Part shown: positions 41,735 through 51,635 of the stretch, piece after piece
Layout of the letters: every line of letters begins with the position of its first letter
How positions within the stretch are numbered: position 1 is the stretch's first letter
Assembly (NCBI GenBank): GCA_041650035.1
Contig: JBAZLY010000001.1
Location: forward strand, 1-64,000
Length of the DNA: 64,000 nt
Direction: 5' to 3'
DNA from: JAQUQI01 sp041650035
GTDB taxonomy: Bacteria > Omnitrophota > Gorgyraeia > JABMRG01
Notes under the pieces: generated by a model
The model's input: the letters and a program-made list of their open reading frames with translations, nothing else
Told to the model about the DNA's origin: nothing
Databases searched by the model: none
Made by a program: the position numbers and the translations under genes

Positions 41735-42714
41735 TTTATTACAATAGACCCCCATGTGAAACCGGCGCCAAAGGCGACCAGTACAACAATATCCCCTTTC
41801 TTTATCCTTTTTTCGTCAACAGCCTCACAAAGGGCAATTATCGTTGACGCGGCCGAGACATTACCGTATTTAGCAACATTAAGATACACCTTTTCTTCGG
41901 GAAGGCCTATCCTCTGTCTCACGGAATTTATTATTCTCATATTTGCCTGGTGCGGGATAAGAAGAGATATATCCTTACAGCCCAATTTAGCCTCGCAAAC
42001 TGCCCTTGTAGCGGCATCAGTCATAATCCTGACAGCGGATTTAAATACCTCGCTACCGCTCATCTTGATATAATGAAGCCTGTTCTTGACGGTATCAATC
42101 GAAGCGGGGTTTTTCGACCCCCCTCCAGGCAGATATAAAAGGTTTGCCAGGTTCCCGTCTGATCCAAGATAGTGCGACAGTATGCCGCCTGACGAGACCG
42201 GCTGTAAGACAGCGGCCCCGGAGCCGTCTCCAAACAAGACACAGGTATTTCTATCCGTATAATCAGTAACAGAGCTTAATACCTCAACTCCTATGACCAT
42301 AGCGTTTTTGTATACACCCGAACATATAAACTGTTTCGCGGTGACCAAGCCGTAGATAAATCCTGAACATGCCGCCCCAATATCAAAACACACGGCATTC
42401 TTTGCCCCCAGTTTGGACTGGACAAAACAAGACGTGGACGGAAAAGGCATATCAGGGGTAATGGTGGCGACAATAATAAGCTCTAATTCTTCCGGTTTGA
42501 TCTTTGCCCCTTCCAGGGCCTTGCGTGCGGCGCTTACCGCCAGATCGCTTGATGCCGTTCCTGGCTGGGCTATCCGTCTTTTTTTTATGCCGGTCCTTGT
42601 CGTTATCCATTCATCCGACGTGTCAACCATCTTTTCAAGATCGTGATTTGTCAAAACCTTTTTCGGCACGCACATGCCAATACCTGTAATTCCGACCGGT
42701 CTATTCGTTCTCAT
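41728..42714 (-). CDS. fabH: 3-oxoacyl-ACP synthase III
   Basis: 328 residues; Cys in IGAACSGFIYGLV, His in LIPHQANMRII and Asn in KYGNVSAAST form the KAS III triad. Starts fatty-acid chains by condensing acetyl-CoA with malonyl-ACP. Ends in TAG. Between plsX and fabD in the classic order. Confidence 0.96.
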   Translation of the reverse strand: MRTNRPVGITGIGMCVPKKVLTNHDLEKMVDTSDEWITTRTGIKKRRIAQPGTASSDLAVSAARKALEGAKIKPEELELIIVATITPDMPFPSTSCFVQSKLGAKNAVCFDIGAACSGFIYGLVTAKQFICSGVYKNAMVIGVEVLSSVTDYTDRNTCVLFGDGSGAAVLQPVSSGGILSHYLGSDGNLANLLYLPGGGSKNPASIDTVKNRLHYIKMSGSEVFKSAVRIMTDAATRAVCEAKLGCKDISLLIPHQANMRIINSVRQRIGLPEEKVYLNVAKYGNVSAASTIIALCEAVDEKRIKKGDIVVLVAFGAGFTWGSIVIKW

Positions 42715-42734
42715 TTAGGGCAATTCCCTTCCTG

Positions 42735-43721
42735 CTAAGCTATAGCATCAACAATATGCTGATTAACCTCAAGTTTGACAAATTCCGCGGCCTCTCTTAT
42801 AGCGTTCTTTATAGCCTTGGCGGATGAGCCTCCATGACATATGATACATACCCCGTTAACACCTAATAGCGGAGCTCCTCCATATTCGGAATAATCTATC
42901 TCTTTTTTTAATGCCCTGAAAGCGGGCAAGCTGAGAAGGGCCCCTATCTGGGTTAAGAAACCCTGTTTCAGTTTCCTTTTAAGAAAAACCGTCAGTGTGT
43001 GGGCCAATGACTCCGATACCTTGAGTACCACATTTCCAACAAACCCATCACAAACGATAACGTCATAATCGCCTGTATATATATCGCCGCCCTCCACGTT
43101 TCCTGTGAATTTTATGCCGCTGGCATTAAGCAGCCTGCGCGTCTCTTTTATGAAATCCGTCCCCTTTGCCTCCTCTTCCCCTACATTAAGCAAACCTATC
43201 TTTGCCGTTTTTTTGCCGAACAGGTATTTTTGTAAAACATCCCCCATAACAGCATATTGCAGCAGGTGTTCGGGCTTGGGATTAATATTGGCCCCGACAT
43301 CAATAAGCACGCAGAGGTCTTTCAGCGTGGGGTATATAAGGCCTATACCCGGCCTTTGCACCCCGCTTAAAAGGCCCATCTTTAAAGCCACGGCACATAC
43401 AACCGCGCCTGTATTGCCCGCTGATACAAAGGCATCAACCTTACCATCGCGCATTAGCCTGGCGCTGACATTTATAGAAGAATCTCTTTTTTTCCGAACG
43501 CTCAAGGCCGCCGGTTCATCCATGCCAATAGCCTCCGAGGCATGGCAAACCGATATGGAGCGGGGTGTGCGGGCGCCTCTTTTAAAAAGCTCCTGCTGTA
43601 TCGTTTCATTATCACCGACAAGGACTATATCATATCCAAATTCCCTGCTGGCAAGCAGGGCGCCTTCTATCACAACGCTGGGCGCATTATCCCCACCCAT
43701 GGCATCTACGGCAATACGCAT
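42735..43721 (-). CDS. plsX: Phosphate acyltransferase PlsX
   Basis: 328 residues beginning MRIAVDAMGGDNAPSVVIEG, with DAFVSAGNTGAVV and VCDGFVGNVVLK. Makes acyl-phosphate from acyl-ACP for PlsY in phospholipid synthesis. Follows rpmF by 17 nt. Confidence 0.96.
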   Translation of the reverse strand: MRIAVDAMGGDNAPSVVIEGALLASREFGYDIVLVGDNETIQQELFKRGARTPRSISVCHASEAIGMDEPAALSVRKKRDSSINVSARLMRDGKVDAFVSAGNTGAVVCAVALKMGLLSGVQRPGIGLIYPTLKDLCVLIDVGANINPKPEHLLQYAVMGDVLQKYLFGKKTAKIGLLNVGEEEAKGTDFIKETRRLLNASGIKFTGNVEGGDIYTGDYDVIVCDGFVGNVVLKVSESLAHTLTVFLKRKLKQGFLTQIGALLSLPAFRALKKEIDYSEYGGAPLLGVNGVCIICHGGSSAKAIKNAIREAAEFVKLEVNQHIVDAIA

Positions 43722-43738
43722 AGGATACCGTCTCCTCT

Positions 43739-43939
43739 TCAGGCCTTATGTTTCTTGGTTTTTTCTTTCCTTACAACTACCTGCCTGCCCTTGTAGTAAC
43801 CGCATTTCGCGCACACCCTATGCGGCATAACGATACTACCACAATTAGGGCATTTGGCAAGAGATGGGTCAAGCAGTTTATAATGAGTGCGTCTTTTCCT
43901 TCCCCTTGCTTTTGAATGTCTCCTTTTTGGTAATCCCAT
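43739..43939 (-). CDS. rpmF: 50S ribosomal protein bL32
   Basis: 66 residues, MGLPKRRHSKARGRKRRTHY, then a zinc ribbon with CPNC and CAKC. The rpmF-plsX-fabH-fabD order is widespread; the DUF177 (YceD) gene that usually precedes rpmF is not here. Confidence 0.96.
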   Translation of the reverse strand: MGLPKRRHSKARGRKRRTHYKLLDPSLAKCPNCGSIVMPHRVCAKCGYYKGRQVVVRKEKTKKHKA

Positions 43940-44024
43940 TTTAAGCCTCCAATTTTATCAAACACTATTTTACCCGGCATAAATTAATACTGCCCGGGGA
44001 CAAACTCAATATTACCTCAAGAGA

Positions 44025-44246
44025 TCAAAACTTGATTTCCAAGATCTTTTTCCTGCTGTTAAATCCCGATATTATGCGAATATCTGACCTGCGCGCGTTA
44101 AAATATCCGGCAATAACCTTTAACAATGATTCATTGGCTTTGCCGTCCACCGGCGCGGCCTTCAGATATACCTTATACTCATCTCCGGGACCCTGTTTGA
44201 CCTCATCCCTCGAGGACCTTGGCTGGACCTTTACACGGACGTTCAT
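44025..44246 (-). CDS. DUF167 (YggU) family protein
   Basis: 73 residues: MNVRVKVQPRSSRDEVKQG, then VYLKAAPVDGKANESLLKVI and the end SGFNSRKKILEIKF, the standard YggU/DUF167 pattern. Function unknown. Overlaps the yggT stop by 4 nt. Confidence 0.92.
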   Translation of the reverse strand: MNVRVKVQPRSSRDEVKQGPGDEYKVYLKAAPVDGKANESLLKVIAGYFNARRSDIRIISGFNSRKKILEIKF

Positions 44247-44542
44247 TTAAGCCTTTGGGCCAGGTCCATCAGCGTATGCACTAAAAAACTCTGAATAAAA
44301 ATTAAACACAGTATAGCGATAATAGGCGAAACATCAATCGCCCAAAACTGCATCTTCAACCCTCTTCTGATGGGGCTTAAAAGGGGTTCTGTGGCACGCT
44401 GTAAGAATTGAACTATAGGGTTAAAAGGGTCTGGGTTAACCCAGCTTATAAGCGCCTTGATTATTATCATCCAATAGAGTAATGTGATGACGATATCAAG
44501 CACCTTTGCTATACTCATGATAAAATTGCTCAAAACAAACAT
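44243..44542 (-). CDS. YggT family membrane protein
   Basis: 99 residues from ATG 44542 (GAGGT 7 nt upstream; an in-frame ATG at 44578 lacks a site). Two YggT-type hydrophobic segments around the motif SWVNPDPFNPIVQFL and RATEPLLSPIRR. Commonly linked to division and to proC/yggS, as here; probably involved in envelope or ion homeostasis. Confidence 0.9.
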   Translation of the reverse strand: MFVLSNFIMSIAKVLDIVITLLYWMIIIKALISWVNPDPFNPIVQFLQRATEPLLSPIRRGLKMQFWAIDVSPIIAILCLIFIQSFLVHTLMDLAQRLK

Positions 44543-44597
44543 GCAGCATACCTCCATTTTTACAGCCGGGCAATACAACTTTTTTATAAACGCCGGT

Positions 44598-45389
44598 TCA
44601 GGCCAATTGCCTTGACCTGTCGAAGGCAGCCTTCACAGCCTCCCGGACAATAGCCTCAAAACCTCGTTTTTTAAAGACCTTCAATGCCGCCTCTGTCGTG
44701 CCGCCTTTTGAGGCTACATCCTGCTTGAGAAAAACCGGGTATTTGTTCAGGCTGTACTGCAAAAAACTGGCACCAAATATTGTCTGCGTCACAAGCCTGA
44801 ATGCCAAATCTTTTTTTATGCCTAAGGAAACCGCTGACTTGGCCATAGCCTCCATCAGCAAGAAAAGGTACGCAGGCCCGCTGCCTGACACAGCCGTCAC
44901 GGCGTCCATATGCCTCTCATCCAATACAACCGTCTTGCCAATACTGTTAAATATTAATTCCGTGTTACGCTTATCCTGTCTGGTGACGGCATTGCTGTAA
45001 GATAAAGCCGTCATCGCGCAATGGGCAAGTGCTGGCATATTCGGCATAGCCCTGACAATCTTCCTGACCCGGGTCTTTTTTTTAATAAAATTTATCCTTT
45101 TGCCCGCTACTATGGATATCAGGAGCCTGCCCTGTAAGGCATCCGCCATATCCTCAAGAACCGGACCCATATCCTGGGGTTTAACCGATATTATAACAAT
45201 ATCGCTTTTTTGACAAGCGTCTGTATTAGAGCGTGAAACCCAAACACCATATTCAGAACCCAGATATTTTAATCTGGTCGCGTCTTTATCAGCGATAAAA
45301 ATACGCGTCTTACCCGGGTACTTTTTGAGCGTCAGCCCCCTTAATATGGCCTCGCCCATTTTGCCGCATCCTATGATCGATATCCTCAA
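44598..45389 (-). CDS. proC: Pyrroline-5-carboxylate reductase
   Basis: 263 residues. Rossmann motif IIGCGKMGEAILRGL, ISVKPQDM, and the C-terminal dimer/substrate region VSGSGPAYLFLLMEAMA and VASKGGTTEAALK. Last step of proline synthesis. Eleven nt after yggS. Confidence 0.95.
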   Translation of the reverse strand: MRISIIGCGKMGEAILRGLTLKKYPGKTRIFIADKDATRLKYLGSEYGVWVSRSNTDACQKSDIVIISVKPQDMGPVLEDMADALQGRLLISIVAGKRINFIKKKTRVRKIVRAMPNMPALAHCAMTALSYSNAVTRQDKRNTELIFNSIGKTVVLDERHMDAVTAVSGSGPAYLFLLMEAMAKSAVSLGIKKDLAFRLVTQTIFGASFLQYSLNKYPVFLKQDVASKGGTTEAALKVFKKRGFEAIVREAVKAAFDRSRQLA

Positions 45390-45399
45390 TCGCTTATCC

Positions 45400-46089
45400 T
45401 CAATTCACTTGACTATTGAATATGGCTGAACCTATCCTGACGATCGTCGCGCCTTCTTCAACGGCTATTTCAAAGTCCTGCGTCATCCCCATAGAAAGCT
45501 CTTTGATATTGCGGTAACCGGCAGAGACGATACTATCCCTCAACAAGCGCAAGTTGTTGAAATACGGTCTAACATCTTCTCTATTCTTGACTATAGGAGC
45601 TATTGTCATAAGACCTATCAGATTAATATTAGGAAAAGACGACGTTTGTTTCACGAATCCACAAACATCACCGGGGGCAATACCGTATTTAGAAATTTCA
45701 CCTGATATATTAACTTCGATTAAACAATCAATGCGCTTACCTGACAGATATGCCTGTTTATCTATCTCGCGGGCAAGATTAATACTGTCAAGGGAATGTA
45801 TGACATCAAACATACTAAGGCACAGGGCTGTTTTATTTGTCTGAAGATGGCCTATCATGTGCCATTTAACAGCCTTGGCCGCCTGGCCAAGAAGATTATA
45901 TTTAAAAATAGCATCCTTGACCCTGTTTTCCCCAATATCCGAAACCCCTGATACCAAAACATCGTGAAGCTGCTTAATGGTGGCTGTCTTAGTTACAGGC
46001 ATCAACCGGATATCTGCCGGATCGCGGCCCGCCTTTTTGGCCGCATTCTCTATTCTTTCCTTAACCAGGGCAAGGTTTCTGATAACCAT
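45400..46089 (-). CDS. yggS: PLP homeostasis protein YggS
   Basis: 229-residue alanine-racemase-like barrel without the second domain. PLP lysine in MPVTKT, GENRVKDAI, WHMIGHLQTNK and SMGMTQDFEIAVEEGAT are characteristic. Controls free PLP levels. Its promoter places the transcription start at or one base before the ATG. Confidence 0.95.
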   Translation of the reverse strand: MVIRNLALVKERIENAAKKAGRDPADIRLMPVTKTATIKQLHDVLVSGVSDIGENRVKDAIFKYNLLGQAAKAVKWHMIGHLQTNKTALCLSMFDVIHSLDSINLAREIDKQAYLSGKRIDCLIEVNISGEISKYGIAPGDVCGFVKQTSSFPNINLIGLMTIAPIVKNREDVRPYFNNLRLLRDSIVSAGYRNIKELSMGMTQDFEIAVEEGATIVRIGSAIFNSQVN

Positions 46090-46096
46090 TTGGCAT

Positions 46097-46125
46097 ACTT
46101 TAACATAATATAATATTCAAGTCAA
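46097..46125 (-). promoter_or_regulatory. Promoter of yggS operon, leaderless transcript
   Basis: TTGACT (46120-46125), 17-nt spacer, TAAAGT (46097-46102) on the minus strand. The ATG of yggS begins 8 nt after the -10, so the mRNA should start at or next to the start codon. Separates yggS-proC-yggT-yggU and perhaps rpmF-fabD from the dcw cluster. Confidence 0.65.
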
Positions 46126-46175
46126 TAATTTTATAGCTTTTCACGGCGGCTTAGCAAACCCAAATATAAAGGTTT

Positions 46176-47402
46176 TTAGAAATAATCGTTGTAAAGTCCT
46201 CTGGCATATTCAGATAAAGCCAATAACCAGTTTTTCGGACCAAGTTTTAATAATGATACCTTCGACTGCCTGGCTTCGGCCCCTAACTGGAGCAATCCTG
46301 CGGTGATAAAATATATATGGCATGGTAAAGGTTTAGGCGAAACACCTAAACCCGTTATACGCCCAATACGCACGGGTATACCCAAAACAGATTCGGCAAG
46401 TTCAATACAGCCATCCATAATTACCGGCTGGCCGCACATAACGGCACCACTGGGTATATTCCCTGAATAGCCTGAAGCCTTAAGCTCTCTTTTGATCTCA
46501 TTGAATATGCGCGTATATTCTTCAACGAGGATAGCCCTCAAATCCAACTTTTGAGAGACCTTTTTAAGAAAACCCGCGCGCATATCAGGCCCGGTTACTG
46601 GCCCATCAAGCAAAAGCCTCTCTATCTTGAGTTTTTCAGCTTCCGCTTCAGGTATACATAATTCCCGGGCAAGCCTTTTAGTAATATCGCAGCCCCCGAC
46701 AGGCAACGTCTTAAGAAACACCGGCCGCGACTGCGAGACGATCAATATATCAGTCATATCCGCGCCAATATCGATAAAAACCACACCGAGACTCTTCTCG
46801 TGCTCCAGGACAACAGCCCTTAATCCGGCCAATGGCGAGATAATGGTATCCTCAATGCCTAAACCTGAATACTTCACCGCTTTTTCAAGATTATCTATCA
46901 CAGAGATCTTTGCTGTGACAAGGAACATGTCCGTCTCAAGTTTCATGCCAAACATGCCTACGGGATTGGCTATCCCCGGCTCCGAATCAACAACAAAACC
47001 GCCTCTGGAGCAATAAATAATACCCCTTTCATACGGCATATGCACTGACTTCGCGTTGGCAATAACCCTATCCACATCATGTCTGGTTATCTCGTTGTCT
47101 TTATCGGATATAATTATCTGCCCATGGGATAAAAAACCTTTTAAATGTGTGCCCGATATGTTTAAAAAAACAGACTGCGCCTTTTTCCTGCTAATATCTT
47201 CAGCCTCACAGACAGCCGTCAATACGGCATCCGAAAGACCTTTGATATCCGAGACCACACCTTTCTTAAAACAATCATGGTACCCAACCCCGTAGCCTAA
47301 GATATTCAACGCGCCCTTTTGTTCGGACAGATCAGCTATAAGACAGCTCACCTTTGACGAGCCTATATCAAGAGCGGTTATAAACGCCTCTTTTTTCTTC
47401 AT
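46176..47402 (-). CDS. ftsA: Cell division protein FtsA
   Basis: 408-residue actin-like ATPase that tethers FtsZ to the membrane. ITALDIGSSKVSCLIAD (phosphate 1), the SHS2/1C insertion, VVFIDIGADMTDILIV (phosphate 2) and PSGAVMCGQPVIMDG (adenosine region) are visible. The C-terminus NWLLALSEYARGLYNDYF can form the amphipathic targeting helix. No ftsZ follows; the next gene is yggS with its own promoter. Confidence 0.93.
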   Translation of the reverse strand: MKKKEAFITALDIGSSKVSCLIADLSEQKGALNILGYGVGYHDCFKKGVVSDIKGLSDAVLTAVCEAEDISRKKAQSVFLNISGTHLKGFLSHGQIIISDKDNEITRHDVDRVIANAKSVHMPYERGIIYCSRGGFVVDSEPGIANPVGMFGMKLETDMFLVTAKISVIDNLEKAVKYSGLGIEDTIISPLAGLRAVVLEHEKSLGVVFIDIGADMTDILIVSQSRPVFLKTLPVGGCDITKRLARELCIPEAEAEKLKIERLLLDGPVTGPDMRAGFLKKVSQKLDLRAILVEEYTRIFNEIKRELKASGYSGNIPSGAVMCGQPVIMDGCIELAESVLGIPVRIGRITGLGVSPKPLPCHIYFITAGLLQLGAEARQSKVSLLKLGPKNWLLALSEYARGLYNDYF

Positions 47403-47478
47403 CCCTTTTCTTCATCCCTTTCGATCCCTCTTAGTAACGGTAAATACCTCAAGCACATGATACCTCTATAACCTGTCA

Positions 47479-48300
47479 TTAGCGCGGAACGACAACAATA
47501 TCCTCAAACCTTAAATCTATGATCTTTGCCTTACGGTTCCTGAAGGACAAATCGCTTAAAACCTTTTTAATAGTATCTAACTTGTCCTTAAGCTGGTGCG
47601 TGCCCAATTCAACCCTGGTCCCGTCGTCAAGTATTAAGACGGGGCTATCCCCGTCATAAACATTGACCTCTTTTACCATAGAATCGCCTGTCAAGCAAGA
47701 CCCTTCAGCGGTATCATTGATGTCATTTATTATATTAATGGCCTTTTGCAGCCTCTTTTTATGTTCATGCCTCATGCCTGAAAATGATTTTGAGCTTACA
47801 TCGATACCGGAGACAACCATAAGAACAGGTTGTTTCGATAAAAGAGGCTGGGATATTATAACAGCGTCATCGGAGACAAGATAATAACTCCCCGATTCAA
47901 TCTGACAGACAGGCCTTCTTAGTTTATAAGATATGAACAAGGCATCCGGCAATCGCCTATGGATGACCACGTCCCTTATTTCAAGGTAATCCCTTTCAAT
48001 GTCATATTCACATTTTTTGATGTCCAGCATAAATATATTCACACCCTTGTGTGAATATAAATCCCGCGCTACGGAGGTCTCAATCTTGAGCTGGGACCTG
48101 TCCATAACCTCAATACGCTTTATATCAAAATAATCGGAATGCAACAGAAGATGCTGGACACCCTTGATAAGAAACACTGCAATAAAAATAAAAAATAAGC
48201 AGGGCATAAACCTTATAACCATATCCAACAGCGGAAATACCCGTCTCCTAACCCTTGGTTTTCTCGTGTTACGCGGGGATTTTTTTTCTTTTTTCGCCAT
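47479..48300 (-). CDS. ftsQ: Cell division protein FtsQ/DivIB
   Basis: 273 residues from ATG 48300. Basic cytoplasmic tail, one membrane helix (MPCLFFIFIAVFLIK), POTRA domain beginning FDIKRIEVMDRSQL with a cleft NIFMLDIKKCEYDIE, and a beta domain ending KAKIIDLRFEDIVVVPR. Scaffold of the FtsQLB complex. Between ddl and ftsA as usual. Confidence 0.9.
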   Translation of the reverse strand: MAKKEKKSPRNTRKPRVRRRVFPLLDMVIRFMPCLFFIFIAVFLIKGVQHLLLHSDYFDIKRIEVMDRSQLKIETSVARDLYSHKGVNIFMLDIKKCEYDIERDYLEIRDVVIHRRLPDALFISYKLRRPVCQIESGSYYLVSDDAVIISQPLLSKQPVLMVVSGIDVSSKSFSGMRHEHKKRLQKAINIINDINDTAEGSCLTGDSMVKEVNVYDGDSPVLILDDGTRVELGTHQLKDKLDTIKKVLSDLSFRNRKAKIIDLRFEDIVVVPR

Positions 48301-48362
48301 AATAAGGTCTCTTTCTCCTTTAAACAACCGCGGCAAAACATGCGTTAACCGCGGCCGGTCTT

Positions 48363-49325
48363 TTATTTATTATCCATGACATCCGCTTTTGCGTTTTTCG
48401 AAAAATGTTTTTCAGCCGCATATTTTAGGATATCAAGGCACATCCGGGTAAAATCAATTCCGGCAGCCCGGGCGGCCTTGGGAAGCAGGCTTGTCTGGGT
48501 AAAACCCGGTATCGTGTTTACCTCAAGGACTGTTATAATATTATTCGGCTTATCCAGGATCATATCCACCCTTGATAGGGATTTGCATCCCAAGGCCTTG
48601 TGGGCAGCCAGCCCCAGATCCTGGGCACGACATGAAAGTACACCAGGGATATCCGCGGGAACACCGTATTCACTTGCGCCTGGCGTATACTTTGAATAAT
48701 AATCATAGAAGCCGCTCTTAGGCTGTATAGAAATAACAGGCAGTGGTTCATCGCCCAGTATACCTACCGTGATGTCCGCGCCCCGGGCGTAATCCTCAAT
48801 AATAATCTTGCTGTCATAGACAAAGGCCTTTTCAATAGCAGGCATTATATCTACCTTAGACCTGACCATGCTCATCCCGATACTGGAACCCTCATTGCTC
48901 GGTTTGATAACACACGGGAGACTGATATCTCTTACCTGGCAAGGGTCAAAACCCTCCCTTTCCATAATAATATAATTAGGTGTCGGTATGCCGCGCGCGC
49001 GAAATATCTCTTTTGACAGCGCCTTGTCAAACGACAGCTTACTTGCCCTCGGGCCTGAACCGGTATAGGGGATACCCCATTCGTCAAGCAATGCCTGCAC
49101 GCTGCCGTCTTCACCAAACCTCCCGTGCAAGGCGATAAAAACAATGTCTATGCCAAGCGCGCTCAAATCCCTTTTTAACGATTCCGGGTCCATAACGTCG
49201 ACCAGAACGGTATTGATACCTGCCGAACATAGCGCGCCGAACACGGCATCGGCAGATCTAACCGATACATCCCTTTCGCTTGAAGGCCCCCCTGACAAAA
49301 CTGCCACCTTGCCAAAATTTTGCAT
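48363..49325 (-). CDS. ddl: D-alanine-D-alanine ligase
   Basis: 320 residues, ATP-grasp. AVLSGGPSSERDVSVRSADA, GRFGEDGSVQALLDEWGIPY and the C-terminal LEVNTIPGFTQTSLLPKAA are typical. Makes the D-Ala-D-Ala peptide used by MurF. Confidence 0.95.
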   Translation of the reverse strand: MQNFGKVAVLSGGPSSERDVSVRSADAVFGALCSAGINTVLVDVMDPESLKRDLSALGIDIVFIALHGRFGEDGSVQALLDEWGIPYTGSGPRASKLSFDKALSKEIFRARGIPTPNYIIMEREGFDPCQVRDISLPCVIKPSNEGSSIGMSMVRSKVDIMPAIEKAFVYDSKIIIEDYARGADITVGILGDEPLPVISIQPKSGFYDYYSKYTPGASEYGVPADIPGVLSCRAQDLGLAAHKALGCKSLSRVDMILDKPNNIITVLEVNTIPGFTQTSLLPKAARAAGIDFTRMCLDILKYAAEKHFSKNAKADVMDNK

Positions 49326-49336
49326 TTATCCCCTTT

Positions 49337-50221
49337 TTAGATTATCTCAACCTCTGTCTCAAGCGTAAAATTAAAAACGGATTTTACGCGTTTTTTTACT
49401 AATGATATAAGCCTAATTATGTCTTTCGAACTGGCATGGCCCTTATTAATTATAAAATTGGCATGCCTTGTCGAGACCTGCGCCCCGTCTATACTGCGGC
49501 CTTTTAACCCGCATCTGTCTATCATTTCAGCAGCACTAATAGCTGAACCGGCTGGATTTTTAAACACGCACCCTGCGCTGGGGGCCGTATAATCCTGGCT
49601 GGATAATCTGCGGGTCAAATATTTATTCATAAGGCCTTCAATAAGCGTCTTCCTTGACCTTTTTAATTTAAAACAGGCGGATAGAACAATTAGACCTTTT
49701 AAACCGCTATGCCTATATTTAAAACATATATCATCACGGTTTAATATCCTGATATTGCCGGCCTTATCCATGCACTCTGCGTATCTCAATATGCGCGAGA
49801 CACTACCGCCAAAAGCGCCGGCATTCTGGAAAACAACCCCTCCTATTGTCGCAGGTATGCCAATAAGAAATTCCGCTCCGCTTAGTGAAAGCCCCTGGGC
49901 AAGATCACATAACCTGTTTACCATGACCCCCGCACCACATATGATATCATTGCCGCGGGGCGCGGCACTTTTAAAGTAAGTGGACGATAACTTCAAAAAA
50001 ACATTGTTCAACCCATTATCGCTGATTATTATATTACTACCATTGCCTATAGGCAACAGGGAAATTTTATTACTCCTGCATAGAAAAAGCATGTCCTTAA
50101 CGCCGTTGATATTTTCGGGTATATACATGCCGATAGACTTACCGCCCGTTTTCATGGTAGTATAAAACCTCATGGGGGCGTTGGGGATAAATCTTCCGGC
50201 AAGACGCCCCTCACGTTTCAT
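49337..50221 (-). CDS. murB: UDP-N-acetylenolpyruvoylglucosamine reductase
   Basis: 294-residue FAD enzyme. RFYTTMKTGGKS, LPIGNGSNIIISDNGL, GIPATIGGVVFQNAGAFGG and SAGCVFKNPAGSAISAAEMI are clear. Reduces the enolpyruvyl group to form UDP-MurNAc. No good ribosome-binding site precedes the ATG; coupling to murC 34 nt upstream is possible. Confidence 0.95.
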   Translation of the reverse strand: MKREGRLAGRFIPNAPMRFYTTMKTGGKSIGMYIPENINGVKDMLFLCRSNKISLLPIGNGSNIIISDNGLNNVFLKLSSTYFKSAAPRGNDIICGAGVMVNRLCDLAQGLSLSGAEFLIGIPATIGGVVFQNAGAFGGSVSRILRYAECMDKAGNIRILNRDDICFKYRHSGLKGLIVLSACFKLKRSRKTLIEGLMNKYLTRRLSSQDYTAPSAGCVFKNPAGSAISAAEMIDRCGLKGRSIDGAQVSTRHANFIINKGHASSKDIIRLISLVKKRVKSVFNFTLETEVEII

Positions 50222-50255
50222 GGAGGCAATATCATTTAGCAGTCCACGGACAGGT

Positions 50256-51635
50256 CTAATTTATTCGCTCCTTTTTAAACCTCATGACAAATTCTCCGGA
50301 TATCCTGCCTATATCTCCCGCCCCCAGAAAAAGGAGCAGGTCTCCCGGCCTGACGAAACCCATCAGGTACTCAATCAATTTTTCTTTTGCCATATAGGTA
50401 GAATTGACCTTCTTTATTTTAATAACCTCATCGTATATACACATGGACGTGACCCCGCATATAGGCTTTTCATCAGCAGCATAAATATCGGTAAGGATCA
50501 GGCAGTCGGTGCCGTAAAATGCCCGGGCGAATTCCTTCTTCAGAAATTTGGTCCTGGTATAGCGATGGGGTTGAAATATGGATACTATCCGCCTGCGTTT
50601 CATATTCACCGCCGCCTTTAAGGTGGCAACAATCTCGGTAGGGTGATGGGCATAATCATCTATTATCATGACATCATCTATACACGCCTTCTCTTGAAAC
50701 CTGCGCTGGGCCCCCCTGTATTGACATATTGCCCGCCTAACAATGTCAGCGCCTATACCTATATCAAAAGCGGTAAGCATAGCGGCCATAGAGTTTAACA
50801 CATTATGTTCGCCAGGCACATTGATTCTGAATCTGCCGATATCGCGATTGGCAAAAACAAGCCCGAATTCAGACCCCATCGGCCCTAATACGATATCTTT
50901 AACACGCAGGTCATCGCTTGATGATTTGCCGTATCTTAATACGCGGTTTTTGCAATCCTTGATCATATTTGTCATATACGGGTCTTGGCCCCAGCATATA
51001 ACAGCCCCGGCCGGCCGGACATTCTCCATGAATCTGAAATACGCGTTTTGTATTTGCTCAATACCTTCATAATAATCAAGATGCTCAAGGTCTATATTAG
51101 TGATAATCCCGTAATCCGGCCTAAGATAAAGAAATGAGCCATCAGATTCATCGGCTTCGGTCACAAAATACTCTCCGCCCCCTATAAAGGCATTGCCGTT
51201 AAGATACGGGACCAGGGCCCCGACCATACCGCTGGGATCAAGCCCCGATTCTCTTAATACTGTGGCTACCATCGAAGATGTTGTTGTCTTTCCATGCGCG
51301 CCGGTAACAGCAACGCACTTTTTCCCCTCTCCGAGATAAGCCAAAAACTCTCCTCTCTTAAAAACCGGTATCCCCTTCTTCCCTGCCTCGGCAAGCTCGG
51401 GATTGTGCGCCAATACAGCCGAAGAGTAGACTACAATATCATTATCCTTGATATTTTCCCAGCAATGCCCTATAGCGATATCCGCGCCTTCGGATATAAG
51501 CCTGTCGGTTAGATAACTCGGCTTTATGTCCGAACCTGAAACCCTGTGACCTTTCTTAAGGCAAAGCCAGGCAATACCGCTCATCCCGATACCGCCTATC
51601 CCAATAAAATGTATCTTTTTTTTGCTATTCAGCAT
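50256..51635 (-). CDS. murC: UDP-N-acetylmuramate-L-alanine ligase
   Basis: 459 residues. HFIGIGGIGMSGIAWLCLKK, ATP loop TGAHGKTTTSSMVATVL, EADESDGSFLYLRP and the C-terminal IDDYAHHPTEIVATL. Adds L-Ala, first residue of the stem peptide. Overlaps the end of murG by 11 nt. Confidence 0.96.
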   Translation of the reverse strand: MLNSKKKIHFIGIGGIGMSGIAWLCLKKGHRVSGSDIKPSYLTDRLISEGADIAIGHCWENIKDNDIVVYSSAVLAHNPELAEAGKKGIPVFKRGEFLAYLGEGKKCVAVTGAHGKTTTSSMVATVLRESGLDPSGMVGALVPYLNGNAFIGGGEYFVTEADESDGSFLYLRPDYGIITNIDLEHLDYYEGIEQIQNAYFRFMENVRPAGAVICWGQDPYMTNMIKDCKNRVLRYGKSSSDDLRVKDIVLGPMGSEFGLVFANRDIGRFRINVPGEHNVLNSMAAMLTAFDIGIGADIVRRAICQYRGAQRRFQEKACIDDVMIIDDYAHHPTEIVATLKAAVNMKRRRIVSIFQPHRYTRTKFLKKEFARAFYGTDCLILTDIYAADEKPICGVTSMCIYDEVIKIKKVNSTYMAKEKLIEYLMGFVRPGDLLLFLGAGDIGRISGEFVMRFKKERIN

